NCBI GenBank assembly: GCA_021464245.1
Contig: JADCRB010000067.1
Coordinates: 1,333,908 to 1,397,907 of the forward strand
Direction of reading: 5' to 3'
Length of the DNA stretch: 64,000 nt
Source of the DNA: Carallia brachiata
Taxonomy: Eukaryota; Streptophyta; Magnoliopsida; Malpighiales; Rhizophoraceae
Shown here: positions 62,695 to 64,000 of the stretch, in pieces
Layout of the letters: the number at the start of each line of letters is the position of its first letter
Position numbering within the stretch: position 1 is the first letter of the stretch
Notes under the pieces: model-generated
Database searches by the model: none
What the model saw: only the letters and a program-made list of their open reading frames with translations
Told to the model about the DNA's origin: nothing
Position numbers and translations under genes: made by a program

Positions 62695-64000
62695 TGGAAT
62701 GGTGGTTATATTTCATTTCTTTTTTGGCTTCGTTTCTTTCTTTTTTGGACCTATTTATCCTATTTAGATTATCAAGCAAGCGTTAAGCAATGCTTTTCCT
62801 TTTTGGACAAAAGCCTATACAAATTGCCCAGTTGGTTTCAGTATTAATTATACATCTTTATCCTGGACCTCTTTTTTTCTTTTTTTGCATAATATTACAC
62901 TGAATATGGTGCAATGAGGTAGTGTATAATGCATTGACACCTCAAGTTCATGTTGAGAACCCTAGCCCAGTTGCTAGCCGGCTACTCTTTGTGTGTAACT
63001 GTCTTTGTACTACCTCGATACTTACACCTAACGCCATATGTAAATGTCCATTTTCTATCCTCATTTTATACGAAATCCCAAGTTATTCAACGCATATAAC
63101 CTCCCTTTTTTTGAGTCATGATATATAAATCGTCTACGTCTAGTTGAACTAGTTAATTGATGGCTGGATGAATAGTTATTAACTAGCCTTTGAGGTTAAT
63201 AGATTTATAGTCAGCACACATTTGCTTCGTGCAACATGATGTATTTTAGACAAGAGCACACATTATGCTATGCACCCATTTATGATTTTTATTGTTAATT
63301 GTAATATATATCGAGAGACTAAATATATATAACTAGAGATCATGATATATGGTATAACATATAGATGCGATAATTTTTTAGTATTTCAATTATGTCTATA
63401 TCTGAAAAATGAAAGGAAAATACAAGTTACAAATAAGAATCTCAGCTTAATTTCTTTTTAGCCAGTTAAGAGATTAATGGAATCATGAGTTATATAAATG
63501 AGATAACTATTTTCCTTCTTACAAATTTCACATCTTATTCTGAAGATTAGAACATGAGACTCTAGAATAGAGATTTGAATTATACCCATTGCAGTATTGC
63601 CTGAGAAAAAAAAAAAAAAACCCTACCTAACCTAATTTTAAGATGCATGTATATGACTGAAAAAAGATATATAAAAGCAAAGCTGCTTGAGTAATCTTGC
63701 AATAGATTAAGAGTTGCATAAATAATTTCGACTATGTGTACATCGTGATTGTCAGGAGACCATATAAAAATGTCCCAATTAAACTTAAAATTTATGTGGA
63801 GCATGACAGCCACGTAGATTAGGAAATCTTAACTGCGACCAGCTAGCCAAGGGCGCCTCCCCCTCTCCGGACTTAGACCCTCCCCAAGACAATAAAAATA
63901 AAATAAAAAGTAACAATAGGTGGTTTTGCATAAATAATAACTAGTAATTACGCACTTTTATTTAATAATATCTGACAGTTTTTCTGATTTTACTTTTTTA
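62695..64000. other. AT-rich terminal flank, no gene seen
   Basis: Short open frames only. A poly-A run at 63604-63620 has no flanking duplication, and a small C-rich patch lies at 63850-63890. Confidence 0.5.

Overview
The window is nuclear DNA of a flowering plant, almost certainly a eudicot. It has intron-rich genes with plant-type GT-AG splice sites, very AT-rich intergenic DNA, plant-specific families (APO, MEI2-like, BONZAI copine, AP2/ERF), and many small transposon relics (LINE, hAT, Tourist/Harbinger, Mutator-type). I cannot name the species.

Layout: a broken LINE reverse-transcriptase end (1-1069, minus); a Tourist-like MITE (1489-2213) and a fold-back element (2281-3495); SRP68 (minus, 3991-9239, 13 coding exons); a hAT-like MITE (9823-10311); the histone-fold gene MHF1 (plus, 11152-12582), divergent from SRP68; about 10 kb of transposon relics and AT-rich DNA with no convincing gene (12583-21850); a MEI2-like RNA-binding gene (plus, leader from about 21.9 kb, CDS 23520-29974, 14 coding exons); APO3 (plus, 31915-34029); a coiled-coil/WD40 gene (plus, 35410-39573); 8 kb of repeats (39.6-47.5 kb) including two hAT-like elements; a BONZAI copine gene (plus, 47919-52781, 16 exons); a truncated LINE and more repeats (52.8-59.2 kb); and an ERF114/115-type AP2/ERF gene (plus, 59660-62311) whose intron holds a 944-bp hAT-like element.

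The genes are not an operon and do not form one pathway. They cover protein targeting (SRP68), DNA repair and recombination (MHF1), meiosis and growth RNA binding (MEI2-like), organelle RNA splicing (APO3), membrane and defence signalling (BONZAI) and stress or regeneration transcription (ERF). From memory, SRP68, AML1, APO3, BON1 and ERF114 also lie together in Arabidopsis (about At5g61890-At5g61970), so the gene order looks like an ancient conserved block that repeats have expanded here.

The most unusual signal is a swarm of at least twelve tiny insertions (12-34 bp). Each ends in a poly-A or poly-T tract, usually with a GTC/ATC/ACC-like motif next to it, and each is flanked by a 10-17 bp direct repeat. 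They look like extremely truncated LINE-type retropositions. Other notable points: a 296-bp tandem duplication that added an in-frame exon to the WD40 gene; a MEI2-like RRM1 missing about 20 residues including RNP1; an ERF gene without an ATG for its conserved N-terminus; and three single-base frame breaks in otherwise intact genes, all explained by homopolymers one base short.
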